A stretch of DNA of 64,000 nucleotides from Sphingomonas glacialis (GTDB taxonomy: Bacteria > Pseudomonadota > Alphaproteobacteria > Sphingomonadales > Sphingomonadaceae), in the NCBI RefSeq assembly GCF_006439055.1, contig NZ_RCZC01000007.1, positions 124,001 to 188,000 of the forward strand. The letters are read 5' to 3'. The position numbers and the translations under genes were made by a program. Below are positions 1 through 8,635 of the stretch, in pieces; within the stretch, counting starts at the first letter, position 1, and each line of letters opens with the position of its first letter. The notes beneath the pieces were generated by a model. That model searched no databases and was not told the DNA's origin. It saw nothing but the letters and a program-made list of their open reading frames with translations.

Positions 1-1096
1 GGAACAGCGACCGCGTAAGCTTGAGCATATTGTGCTGGCCGCACGTCTCCGAGCCCTTGGCGGAAAAGACGTGGTCGGCGAAGTCCGCCACCGGGAAGAA
101 ATGCTCGTTGTCGCCATGCCCGCCGCTCGCGAACGATCGGTTGAGCACCACGGTCTTCCAGAAGAACGCCGCCGCCTCGTGATATTCGGGCTTGCCGGTC
201 GCTTCCCAGACGCGCTGGAAACCGATGATCTTGGGGATCTGCGTGTTGGCGTGCATCCCGTCGAGCGTATCGCGGCGCTGCGCCAGCGGGGTGAGCACCG
301 CCTTCTGCGAGAAGCGCTCGGCAAGCAGGCGATAGTCGGCATTGCCGGTCATCGCGAACAGATCGGCAAAGGTCTCGCTCATCCCGCCATGTTCGGTCTC
401 GAGCATGGTCTCGAACTGCGCGTCGCTCAGCGGCCGGGTCGCGACGACCGCCCAGTCGGCGAAGCGCAACAGCACCGCGCGCGATGTCGCGCTGTCGGTG
501 AGCAAGACCGCATCGCGCAGCCCGGCATAGATCTTGTGGAGCGTATACCATGGCACGCCGGTGATCTTATCGCCGCGCAGATGCGCCGCGACGACCGCGG
601 GGCCGTCGGGGAAGGCGCAGACCAGCCCGCTGTTCGAGGCCTTCTGGCATTGCGCCAACTCGCTCGCGATATGCTCGATGCGCTGCTTGAAGCGCGCATC
701 CCTGGTCGACCGGTAGGCCAGCGCACAGGCCGACAGATAATGGCCGAGCGTATGGCCCTGGCAATTGATGTCGGCCCAGATCGGCTCCGACTCCCATCCG
801 CCATAGACCGGGGCCTTCGCGGCGAGGCCGGCATTGACGCGGAAATTGTGGAGCAGGCGATCGGGCTCGAGCGCCAGCAGATACGCCTCGGTCATGCGTT
901 GCGCGTGGAGGAACGGGCTCTCGAGAAGCGTCACATCGGCGATATCGAACGGTTGGAGCTTGGTCACGGGCGGGGTGCCGGCAACTGGTGCCGCCAGGAT
1001 CGGCGCGGGATCGACGAGCAGGCAGCTTGCCAGCGCGCCGACACTGACCCCGAGCAGGAAATTCCGGCGCGGCTGGCTGGAACAGTGATCGGACAT
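1..1096 (-). CDS. GH127-family beta-L-arabinofuranosidase, 3' end cut by window
   Basis: Reading leftward from the ATG at 1096, the frame stays open to the window edge, giving about 365 residues and no stop. The N-terminus is a signal peptide with a twin-arginine start (PRRNFLLG) followed by a possible lipobox (LASC), so export is likely, perhaps as a Tat lipoprotein. The body carries the signature blocks of the DUF1680/GH127 family: HTLGHYLSA, GGMSETFAD, HANTQIPKIIG, GGHGDNEHF and SETCGQHNMLKLTR. In characterised members the Glu and Cys of that last block are in the zinc/nucleophile centre. GH127 enzymes release beta-linked L-arabinofuranose. It faces away from the LacI gene and sits beside a GH43 xylosidase, which fits arabinoxylan or arabinan use. 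The family call is secure; the exact substrate is inferred. Confidence 0.9.
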   Translation of the reverse strand, partial: MSDHCSSQPRRNFLLGVSVGALASCLLVDPAPILAAPVAGTPPVTKLQPFDIADVTLLESPFLHAQRMTEAYLLALEPDRLLHNFRVNAGLAAKAPVYGGWESEPIWADINCQGHTLGHYLSACALAYRSTRDARFKQRIEHIASELAQCQKASNSGLVCAFPDGPAVVAAHLRGDKITGVPWYTLHKIYAGLRDAVLLTDSATSRAVLLRFADWAVVATRPLSDAQFETMLETEHGGMSETFADLFAMTGNADYRLLAERFSQKAVLTPLAQRRDTLDGMHANTQIPKIIGFQRVWEATGKPEYHEAAAFFWKTVVLNRSFASGGHGDNEHFFPVADFADHVFSAKGSETCGQHNMLKLTRSLF

Positions 1097-1257
1097 GCAA
1101 AACCTCGCCTGGTATCGTTCTTGTCGGACAAAATCGCTTTCTCGCGATCCGATGTCAAGTTCGGGACGAAGTGCCCATGCCTGGCGATGGCCAGCTCGTT
1201 AGCGACGATGGCCGCTACGCCTGCCGCTGGGCGCACCCGCCACGAGCGACATGGATA

Positions 1258-1271
1258 TGATAACGTAAACA
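1258..1271. promoter_or_regulatory. LacI-type operator-like site between GH127 and lacI-family genes
   Basis: TGATAACGTAAACA, an imperfect 14-bp dyad (10 of 14 positions symmetric) in the 288-bp divergent gap. It resembles the general LacI-family operator pattern TGNTAACGTTANCA and is related to two sites near 5334 and 5476. Likely bound by the adjacent regulator; binding is inferred. Confidence 0.5.
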
Positions 1272-1384
1272 TGATCCTCAGCCTCTTTTTCGGCGATCGA
1301 GCGTTCCGGAATGGCGATCGCGCTGGGCGCAGGCCATTCCGGCTGGTAGCGAGGCGAATCTACAGCTCGGCAAGGGTGTGAGCA

Positions 1385-2413
1385 TTGGCAAGAAGTCCGA
1401 CGCGCGGACGTAGCGCGACGATCATCGACGTGGCGGCACGGGCCGGGGTCTCCCCGATGACGGTATCGCGCGTCATCAACGGCCGCGTTGGGGTCGGCCC
1501 CGAGACGCGTGCGAGCGTGGTCGAGGCGATCCGGGCGCTGGGCTATTCGCCTAACGTCGCCGCGCGCAGCCTGGTCACCTCGGGCGAATTGCGGATCGGC
1601 GTGATCTATTCGAACCCGAGCGCGGCGTTCATGAGCGATTTCCTGACCGGCGTCTTCGAGGAAGCGACGGTGCGCGGGGCGCGGCTGATCCTGTTGAAAG
1701 GCGAGGCGGGGCGTCCTCCGGCGCAATCCGACCTGGAAGATTTCGTCGCGTCGGGCGTCTCGGGCGTCATCCTCGCGCCGCCGCTCGGCGAGTCCCCGGC
1801 GGTGCTGCAGATGCTGCGCGACGCCGAGCTGCCCGTCGCGTGCGTCGGCGCGCATGGCGTGGACGGCGCGATCTGCGTGCGGATCGACGATCGGCGCGCG
1901 GCCTATGAGATGACGCGCGACCTGATCGCGCTGGGCCACCGGCGGCTCGGCTTCGTCGTCGGCAATCCCGACCAGTCGGCCAGCGCCGAGCGGCTCGCGG
2001 GCTTCCACGCTGCCGTGCGCGAGGCGGGCGACGTGCAGACGATGATCGCGCAGGGCGATTTCAGCTATGCTTCGGGGCTCGTCGCGGGCGAGCAGTTGCT
2101 CGGCGCACCGTCGGCGCCGACCGCGATCTTCGCGAGCAACGACGATATGGCGGCGGCGGTCGTCTCGGTCGCGCATCGGCGGCATCTCGACGTGCCCGGG
2201 CAACTGACCGTGGTCGGCTTCGACGATACCACCGCCGCGGTGATGCTGTGGCCGCCGCTCACCACGATCAACCAGCCGGTGCGCAAGCTCGCCGCCGAGG
2301 CGCTCGGCCTGCTCGTCGCCGAGATCGCCGCGCCGTCGGCGCCCTCGAGCGACCATATCCTCGAGCATGGCATCGTCCACCGCCAGTCGACCGCCGCGCC
2401 ATCGGACGCATAA
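1385..2413 (+). CDS. LacI-family transcriptional regulator
   Basis: 342 aa. The N-terminal HTH (residues about 11-60) shows the LacI hallmark TIIDVAARAGVSPMTVSRVING followed by the hinge region GYSPNVAARSL, split here as two motifs. The rest is a periplasmic-binding-protein-like effector domain (GVIYSNPSA, GFVVGNPDQS, AIFASNDDMA, VVGFDDT, TTINQP). The start is TTG at 1385 because the upstream in-frame GTG at 1376 is followed at once by a stop; AAGGG upstream can serve as ribosome-binding site. It ends 7 bp from the convergent GH43 gene. It probably represses the surrounding hemicellulose genes until an arabino- or xylo-sugar binds; the ligand is not evident. Confidence 0.93.
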   Translation: MARSPTRGRSATIIDVAARAGVSPMTVSRVINGRVGVGPETRASVVEAIRALGYSPNVAARSLVTSGELRIGVIYSNPSAAFMSDFLTGVFEEATVRGARLILLKGEAGRPPAQSDLEDFVASGVSGVILAPPLGESPAVLQMLRDAELPVACVGAHGVDGAICVRIDDRRAAYEMTRDLIALGHRRLGFVVGNPDQSASAERLAGFHAAVREAGDVQTMIAQGDFSYASGLVAGEQLLGAPSAPTAIFASNDDMAAAVVSVAHRRHLDVPGQLTVVGFDDTTAAVMLWPPLTTINQPVRKLAAEALGLLVAEIAAPSAPSSDHILEHGIVHRQSTAAPSDA

Positions 2414-2420
2414 CGCCCGA

Positions 2421-4040
2421 TCAGCCGGGATCGCTGCCTTCGTAGCGGAAGGAGCGGAAGTCGGCCGGGATCGCGGTGCCCGCCATGTCCTGGCACGCCA
2501 TGCCGACAAAGGTGCCGGTGAAGTTGGGCAATCCGCCGAGCGAGGCCTCATCCGACAGGATGCTCGCATCGAGGATCCCGGCCGCGTCGTGCCACGCCAT
2601 GTCGCCCGCGCGGCGCCAGCCGAAGCGGAGCCGGTCGTCCTCTACCTCCACGCGCAAATCGATCGCGCCGTCGGGGAGCGCGTCCGTGACCAGCGTCATC
2701 GTGCAACTGCCATCGTGGGGCCAGGCGCTCATCACCTGGAGCTGGCGGGCGCCCTGGTCGCGGGTGATGTGGAGATAGTGGAACTTGGTGCTGTTGTAGT
2801 AGCAGATCAGCCCGGCGGCCTGCTGGAAGTTGACCGGGTCGAACTCGACCTGCGTCGTCGCGGTGTAGCGGAAATGCTCCTGCCGGCGCGCGACCAGCGC
2901 CTGGCGGAAGCTGCTGCCGATGCTTTCGCGGCCGTAGAGGCGGAGGTGCCCGGGGCGCTCGGTCAGGCTGAACAGCGCCTCGGTCTGCGCGGTCCGCAGC
3001 CATTGGAATGCCTCGGGCAGCATCGGATCGGCAAATTCGCCGTCCCATTCGATCTCGGGCCAAGGCGCGGACGGCAGAGCAGGCGCCGCCGGATGCGGGT
3101 CGGGCGCGGCGCCGTCGGTGAGCGTTCGCAACCAGCCATCATCGCCCCATTGCACGGGTTGCAGCGCGGTCTCGCGCCCCATCACGCAGCGCTCGCGCCC
3201 CGGCAGGGGGCGGCCGCAAAGATAGGCGATCCACGTCGTTCCATCGGCAAGCTCGACCAGATCGCCATGGCCAGTCCGCGTCAGCGGCCCCGAACGCTGC
3301 CCTGCCGCGGTCAGCACCGGGCCGTCGGGATGGACCTCGTATGGCCCGAACAGCGAGCGCGACCGCGCCATCACGACGGCGTGGTCCCAGCCGGTCCCGC
3401 CTTCGGCGACCAGCAGATGATACCAGCCATCGCGCTTGTAGAGATGCGGTCCCTCGGTGAAGCCGAGCGCGGTCCCCTCGAAGATGACGCGCCGTTCGCC
3501 GACCAGCGTCAGCGTCGCCCGGTCGAGCTCCTGGATGACGATCCCGGCGAAGCGCGAGCTGCCGGGTCGATGGTCCCACAGCATGTTGAGCAGCCAGCTG
3601 CGCCCGTCATCGTCGTGGAACAGCGCCGGATCGAACCCGCTCGCGTTGAGGAACACGGGATCTGACCACGGTCCCTCGATCGTCTCGCTCGTGACCAAGT
3701 AGTTGTGGAAATCGCGCAGCGACACGCCCGTCGCGCCGTTGACCGTGGTCTGCCCATAGCGCTTCACATCGGTGTAGATCAGCCAGAAGCGCCCATGGGC
3801 ATGGCTGAGGTCGGGCGCCCACACGCCGCACGAATCGGGATCGCCGAGCATGTCGAGCTGGCTCGCGCGCTCGAGCGGGCGCGCCGCGAGCCGCCAGTGG
3901 ACGAGGTCGCGGCTGTGGTGGATCCGCACGCCCGGATACCATTCGAAGGTCGAGGTCGCGATATAGATGTCGTCGCCGACGCGCACGATCGAGGGGTCGG
4001 GGTTGAAGCCGCGCAGCACGGGATTGGTCAGGTGCGTCAT
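2421..4040 (-). CDS. xynB: GH43 beta-xylosidase / alpha-L-arabinofuranosidase
   Basis: 539 aa without a signal peptide, so cytoplasmic. The five-bladed propeller carries the GH43 triad: base D15 in NPDPS, D137 in GFDPALF and acid E196 in FTEGPHLY. Residues from about 330 on form the C-terminal concanavalin-like beta-sandwich seen in ~535-aa XynB-type xylosidases. It would cut xylo-oligosaccharides brought in by the transporter just upstream, whose stop codon overlaps this ATG (ATGA), so the two are translationally coupled. Full length compared with the family. Xylosidase versus arabinofuranosidase specificity cannot be settled from sequence. Confidence 0.9.
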   Translation of the reverse strand: MTHLTNPVLRGFNPDPSIVRVGDDIYIATSTFEWYPGVRIHHSRDLVHWRLAARPLERASQLDMLGDPDSCGVWAPDLSHAHGRFWLIYTDVKRYGQTTVNGATGVSLRDFHNYLVTSETIEGPWSDPVFLNASGFDPALFHDDDGRSWLLNMLWDHRPGSSRFAGIVIQELDRATLTLVGERRVIFEGTALGFTEGPHLYKRDGWYHLLVAEGGTGWDHAVVMARSRSLFGPYEVHPDGPVLTAAGQRSGPLTRTGHGDLVELADGTTWIAYLCGRPLPGRERCVMGRETALQPVQWGDDGWLRTLTDGAAPDPHPAAPALPSAPWPEIEWDGEFADPMLPEAFQWLRTAQTEALFSLTERPGHLRLYGRESIGSSFRQALVARRQEHFRYTATTQVEFDPVNFQQAAGLICYYNSTKFHYLHITRDQGARQLQVMSAWPHDGSCTMTLVTDALPDGAIDLRVEVEDDRLRFGWRRAGDMAWHDAAGILDASILSDEASLGGLPNFTGTFVGMACQDMAGTAIPADFRSFRYEGSDPG

Positions 4041-5311
4041 TTGGGTTTGCGTACCAGCGTCCAGAGGAGAATGGCGCCGAGCAGATCAAGCATGCCCAGC
4101 ACCGGGAAGAACGGGCCATAGCCGATCTGATCGACCAGCCGCCCGAGAACGAGCGTGAACAGCAGCACGCCGAGATTGGCCGCCAGCCCGGCAAACCCCG
4201 CGACCGTCGCCACTTCGTCGCGCGGGAACAGGTCGGATGCCATGGTGATGACCGTCACCGACAGCGTCTGATGCGCGAACCCGCCGAGGCACAGCAGGGC
4301 GATCGCGACATAAGGGTTGGAGGCCATGCCGACGAACGCCATTCCGGTCATCAGCACCGCGCCGAGCGAGAAGGCCCAGCGCCGCGCGTCGATCAGGTCG
4401 ACGCCGCGCCGCTGGAGATAGGCCACCACCGCGGGGCCGAACAGGCAGCCGAGATCGGCGGCGAGGAAGGGGAGCCAGGCGAAGATCGCGAGCTGCGTCA
4501 GGTCGAACCCGCGTACGCGCACGAGATAGAGCGGCATCCAGAACGAGAGCATCCCCCATACCGGATCGGCGAGCAGCCGCGGCAACGCGATCCCCCACAG
4601 GTCGCGCCGACGGAGCAATTTGGACAGGCGCTGGCGTTTCGCGCCGGCGGAGAGGCGTTGCTCCTGCCCGGATTCAATATGGATGCGCTCGCGTGCGCTG
4701 AGGCGGCGGTGGCGGGCAGGGGTCTGATACCAGAACAGCCAGCCGACGCACCACACCAGCCCGAGCGCACCGGCCACCAGGAAGGCCAGCCGCCAGCTCT
4801 GCGTCAGCACCGCCCAGGCGACCAGCGGCGGCGCGAACACCGCGCCGAACGATGCGCCGATATTGTAGATCCCGCCTGCCAGCCCGCGCTCGCGCGCCGG
4901 AAACCATTCGGCGACGAGCTTCTGCCCGGCCGGCTGTGCCGACCCTTCGGCAAGCCCGAGCGCGAAGCGCAAGCCCGCGAAGGACGGCCAGCCTTGCGCC
5001 CAGATATGCGCCATGGTGATCAGCGACCAGACCGCGACGCACAGCGTGAACCCGATCCGCAGCCCGGCGCCGTCGAGCAGATAGCCGATCGCCGGCTGGA
5101 ACATCACGCCGATCTGAAAGGCGCTGGTGATCCACGAATATTGCTCGCTCGAGATTGCCTGCTCGCGCAGGATCACCGGCGCCGCCACGCCGAGCACCGA
5201 GCGCGCGAGATAGTTGAGAATTGTCGCGCCGACGAACAGTGCGATGATGCTCCAGCGCAGATAGGGGAACGGCCGCAACCTCGGCGTGCTGGGGTGTGCC
5301 GTATCGTTCAC
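4037..5311 (-). CDS. MFS transporter, hexuronate/ACS-like
   Basis: 424 aa with about 12 hydrophobic segments, an inner-membrane secondary transporter. The N-terminal half (LRWSIIALFVGATILNY, then WITSAFQIGVMFQPAIGYLLD and RFALGLAEGSAQPAG) matches the anion:cation symporter branch of MFS that includes ExuT hexuronate permeases. It is the first gene of a two-gene operon with the GH43 xylosidase and is divergent from the TonB receptor across a 261-bp gap with two LacI-like sites. Likely substrates are xylo/arabino-oligosaccharides or uronates; this is inferred from context. Confidence 0.88.
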   Translation of the reverse strand: MNDTAHPSTPRLRPFPYLRWSIIALFVGATILNYLARSVLGVAAPVILREQAISSEQYSWITSAFQIGVMFQPAIGYLLDGAGLRIGFTLCVAVWSLITMAHIWAQGWPSFAGLRFALGLAEGSAQPAGQKLVAEWFPARERGLAGGIYNIGASFGAVFAPPLVAWAVLTQSWRLAFLVAGALGLVWCVGWLFWYQTPARHRRLSARERIHIESGQEQRLSAGAKRQRLSKLLRRRDLWGIALPRLLADPVWGMLSFWMPLYLVRVRGFDLTQLAIFAWLPFLAADLGCLFGPAVVAYLQRRGVDLIDARRWAFSLGAVLMTGMAFVGMASNPYVAIALLCLGGFAHQTLSVTVITMASDLFPRDEVATVAGFAGLAANLGVLLFTLVLGRLVDQIGYGPFFPVLGMLDLLGAILLWTLVRKPK

Positions 5312-5333
5312 GCGACTCCGTCTCCTGATCGTA

Positions 5334-5347
5334 TGGTAACGCTCACA
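5334..5347. promoter_or_regulatory. LacI-type operator-like site upstream of MFS-GH43 operon
   Basis: TGGTAACGCTCACA, about 20 nt upstream of the MFS start. It shares TG-TAACG with the better dyads at 1258 and 5476; the right half is poor. Probably a target of the LacI regulator. Confidence 0.4.
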
Positions 5348-5475
5348 TACCCGGCTTGGGTCGAATATCTAGAGCGTTGGCGCGCCCTGGATTGGTTTCA
5401 GACGTCGATCAGCGCCGTATTGCGAAGTTTCTTGTCGGAGTATTGACTCTCCTGTCAAGTCTCGATAGCCATTGA

Positions 5476-5489
5476 TGATAACGTTACCG
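5476..5489. promoter_or_regulatory. LacI-type operator-like site upstream of TonB receptor
   Basis: TGATAACGTTACCG with a perfect palindromic core TAACGTTA, 84 nt before the receptor start codon. It is the most symmetric of the three related sites and fits repression or induction of the receptor by the neighbouring LacI protein. Confidence 0.5.
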
Positions 5490-5572
5490 TAGTGCGGCGA
5501 CACAGCGTCGCGGGATCATTTAGCGCTGTCAGGTGCGCAAGCCACCGGCGGTTCAGGGAGAGGGGAAAATCC

Positions 5573-8569
5573 ATGAAGCATGCAGAGTCGTTGCGTCCGA
5601 ACTCCAAATCCGTCGTCAATCTGCGGCGTAATCGTGCGCTGCTGAGCGGCAGTGCCGTCGCGCTGATCGCCGCGCTGGCGACACCGGCTTTCGCGCAGAG
5701 CGCCACACCCGCGCCTGCCCCGCAACAGGGAGCCGAGCAAGCCGCGGCCATCAGCCAGGCCGACCAGACCGCCAACGATATCGTCGTCACCGGATCGCGC
5801 ATCAAGGCGAGCGGCTTCACCGCGCCGACGCCGACCACGATGGTCGACGTCGCGCAGATCCAGAACAACGCGCAGCCCAACATCTTCACGACGATCGCGC
5901 AATTGCCCTCGCTGCAGGGATCGAGCGGATCGACCACCAACACCTTCAGCACCTCGAGCGGGCAGCAGGGGCTGAGCTCCTTCTCGCTGCGCGGACTCGG
6001 CACGATCCGCACGCTGACATTGCTCGACGGCCAGCGCGTCGTCGGCGCGTATTACACCGGCGTCACCGATATAAGCCTGTTCCCGCAATTGCTCGTTCAG
6101 CGCGTCGACGTGGTCAACGGCGGCGCCTCCGCCTCCTACGGCTCGGACGCGGTCGGTGGGGTCGTTAACTTCATCACCGATACGCATTTCACCGGCATCA
6201 AGGGCAATGTGCAGGGCGGCATCAGCACGTACGGCGATGACGGGCAGGGGCTCATCCAGCTCGCCGCCGGGCGCTCGTTCCTGCAGGATCGGCTGCACGT
6301 CGTGGTCAGCGGCGAATTCGCCAAGGAGGGCGGCGTCGGCCCGGGTGATTTCGGCACGAGCCTCGCCAGCGGTCGCGACTGGTTCACCCAGACGACGATG
6401 ATCAACCGCAACGTCACCAATGACGGTTCGCCGCAATATGTCATGCGCGATTACGCGCAGCCGTACAATTTCACCAAATACGGCCTGATCACCGCCGGGC
6501 CATTGCAGGGCATCGCGTTCGACAAGGCCGGGCAGCCGTTCCAGTTCCAATACGGCTCGAACGGCACCCCGTCGCGCGCCGCCAATGGCGCGGTCAACGG
6601 CTGCTTCCCGGGCTTTTGCGTCGGGGGCGATCTGTCGGGCAACACCGACACCGGCCGCACGCTGCAATCGGCGATCCAGCGCGTCGATGGCTATGGCCGC
6701 ATCGGCTACGACTTCGCCGAGAACAACGAGGCCTATGTCACCGTCAATATCGGCCAGGTGCGGACGCACAACCAGCCGACCAATGGCGCGAACAGGACCG
6801 GTCTGGTGTTGCAGTGCGCCAACCCGTTCGTCCCGGCATCGGTGCAGCAGGCGTGCGCGACCGCGGGGGTGACGCAATTCCAGTACGGCACCGCCAACGC
6901 GCTGCTGCCCAACACGCGGGTCGATACCGATCGCCGGCAATATCGCTTCGTCGGCGGGCTGAAGGGTAAGTTCGGGCTGTTCGGGACCGACTGGTCGTAT
7001 GACGCCTATTACGAGCATGGCCTCAATACGACCGCGGTCGACGTCAAGAACATCGTGCTCTCGACGCATTTCAACCAGGCGATCCAGGCGATCTCGCTGA
7101 ACGGCGCGATCGTCTGCGCCGATCCGGTGGCGCGCGCGAACGGCTGTGTGCCGCTCAACATCATCGGCGGGGCGACGCCTTCGGCGGCGGCGCTGCAATA
7201 TGTCCAGCCGGCGAAGGGGGCGTTCCAGCGGCTGCGGATGACGCAGAACGTTGCGAGCCTGTCCTTCTCGGGCACGCCGATCGACCTGTGGGCGGGGCCG
7301 CTCGCCGTCGCGTTCGGCGGCGAGTATCGCCGCGAGGCCTATTCGGTCCGCGCCGACCCCTATGGCGCGGGCGTCTCCGACCTGAGCCCGAACACCGCGG
7401 ACTATCCAGCCGACCCGACGCTGCTCGCTGCCGGGAACAATTGGTACGCGGGCAATTACAAGAACGGCAGCGGCAAGTATGACGTCAAGGAGGGCTTTCT
7501 CGAGCTCAACCTGCCGCTGTTCAAATCGGATGTCGTGGGCCGTGCCAACCTCAACGGCGCCGCGCGCGTGACCGGGTACAGCACGTCGGGCACCAACTGG
7601 ACGTGGAAGATCGGGGGGACGTGGGAGACGCCGATCACCGGTCTGCGGCTGCGCGCGGTCACCTCGAAGGATGTGCGCGCGCCCAATCTGTCCGAGCTGT
7701 TCGCCGCGCCGGTCACGACGACGCTGCCCAATTTCCTCGATCCGACACGCAACGTGAACGTCGTCGCGATCCAGAATGCGATCGGCAACCCCAACCTCAA
7801 GCCCGAGAATGCGCGCAATACCGAGATCGGCGCGGTCTATTCGAACCCGCCCTGGCTGCCGGGCCTGAGCCTGTCGTTCGATTACTACCGGATCAAGGTG
7901 AAGGACGTCATCTCGAGCCTGAGCGCGGCGCAGATCGTCGATCTGTGCTTCCGCAACATCCAGCCGCAGACCTGCAGCGCGTACAATCTCAACAACCAGT
8001 CGGGGCCGAACTTCATCAACGTCCAGGCGTTCAATCTGGCGTCGATCAAGACCGACGGCTTCGATGCCGAGGCGAGCTATCGCTGGCAGCGCCCGCTGGG
8101 TCTTCCGGGGGCCTTCACGATCCGTGCGCTCGCGACGCACATCTTCGAGTTCATCACCGATCCCGGCCTCCCTGGTGTCGCGCCGACCGACTCGGCAGGC
8201 GTCAACACCGGATCGACGCCGCGCTGGAAGTGGCTCGCGATCCAGAGCTATGCCAACGACCATTTCAGCTTCACGCTGCAGGAACGGTGGTTCAGCGATG
8301 GCAATTACGGCAACCAATATGTCGTCTGCGCCGCGGGCAATTGCCCGGTCTCGACCACCAACGCGCCGACGATCGACAAGAACTTCATGCCCGGCGCATT
8401 CTATTTCGACATTGGCGGGTCCTATACCTTCGCCAAGAAGCTGACCGCCTATTTCAAGGTCGACAATGCGTTCGACCACGATCCGGCACCGTCGCCGACC
8501 TATGCCAACCCGGCGTTGTACGACATCGTCGGGCGGCTCTACCGCGTCGGGGTGCGCTTCGAGTTCTGA
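5573..8569 (+). CDS. TonB-dependent receptor (hemicellulose locus)
   Basis: 998 aa outer-membrane receptor. Start at ATG 5573 was chosen for the strong GGGAGAGGGG upstream and because it places a signal peptide at the N-terminus (hydrophobic SGSAVALIAALATPAFA, cleavage near AFAQS). A TonB-box/plug begin (NDIVVTGSRI) is at about residue 64, the plug continues through SLRGLGTIRTLTLLDGQR and GSDAVGGVVNF, and the beta-barrel ends in a terminal aromatic (RVGVRFEF), as outer-membrane barrels do. It belongs to the large sphingomonad oligosaccharide/xenobiotic receptor type. With the divergent GH43/MFS operon and GH127 it probably imports arabino-xylo-oligosaccharides. Confidence 0.93.
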   Translation: MKHAESLRPNSKSVVNLRRNRALLSGSAVALIAALATPAFAQSATPAPAPQQGAEQAAAISQADQTANDIVVTGSRIKASGFTAPTPTTMVDVAQIQNNAQPNIFTTIAQLPSLQGSSGSTTNTFSTSSGQQGLSSFSLRGLGTIRTLTLLDGQRVVGAYYTGVTDISLFPQLLVQRVDVVNGGASASYGSDAVGGVVNFITDTHFTGIKGNVQGGISTYGDDGQGLIQLAAGRSFLQDRLHVVVSGEFAKEGGVGPGDFGTSLASGRDWFTQTTMINRNVTNDGSPQYVMRDYAQPYNFTKYGLITAGPLQGIAFDKAGQPFQFQYGSNGTPSRAANGAVNGCFPGFCVGGDLSGNTDTGRTLQSAIQRVDGYGRIGYDFAENNEAYVTVNIGQVRTHNQPTNGANRTGLVLQCANPFVPASVQQACATAGVTQFQYGTANALLPNTRVDTDRRQYRFVGGLKGKFGLFGTDWSYDAYYEHGLNTTAVDVKNIVLSTHFNQAIQAISLNGAIVCADPVARANGCVPLNIIGGATPSAAALQYVQPAKGAFQRLRMTQNVASLSFSGTPIDLWAGPLAVAFGGEYRREAYSVRADPYGAGVSDLSPNTADYPADPTLLAAGNNWYAGNYKNGSGKYDVKEGFLELNLPLFKSDVVGRANLNGAARVTGYSTSGTNWTWKIGGTWETPITGLRLRAVTSKDVRAPNLSELFAAPVTTTLPNFLDPTRNVNVVAIQNAIGNPNLKPENARNTEIGAVYSNPPWLPGLSLSFDYYRIKVKDVISSLSAAQIVDLCFRNIQPQTCSAYNLNNQSGPNFINVQAFNLASIKTDGFDAEASYRWQRPLGLPGAFTIRALATHIFEFITDPGLPGVAPTDSAGVNTGSTPRWKWLAIQSYANDHFSFTLQERWFSDGNYGNQYVVCAAGNCPVSTTNAPTIDKNFMPGAFYFDIGGSYTFAKKLTAYFKVDNAFDHDPAPSPTYANPALYDIVGRLYRVGVRFEF

Positions 8570-8600
8570 CGCGCGACGGGGTGCGATGGGAGTTCAGCGG

Positions 8601-8628
8601 GGAGCGGGCCGGGCGACCGGCCCGCTCC
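8601..8628. terminator. Perfect 12-bp hairpin between convergent genes
   Basis: Stem GGAGCGGGCCGG, loop GCGA, perfect complementary arm, between the receptor stop (8569) and the convergent methyltransferase stop (8636). There is no T run, so it may work with Rho or as an mRNA 3' end protector in both directions. Confidence 0.6.
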
Positions 8629-8635
8629 TGTCGTC

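Noticed and set aside
32..1381. 449-codon plus-strand open frame at the left edge
   Set aside because: The minus strand encodes GH127 with five family blocks over the same bases; the plus frame is Arg/His-rich and motif-free.
5516..8479. 987-codon open frame on the minus strand across the first TonB receptor
   Set aside because: Antisense shadow of a real gene in GC-rich DNA: composition is Arg/Asp/His/Val-rich with no family motif, while the plus-strand protein has complete receptor signatures.
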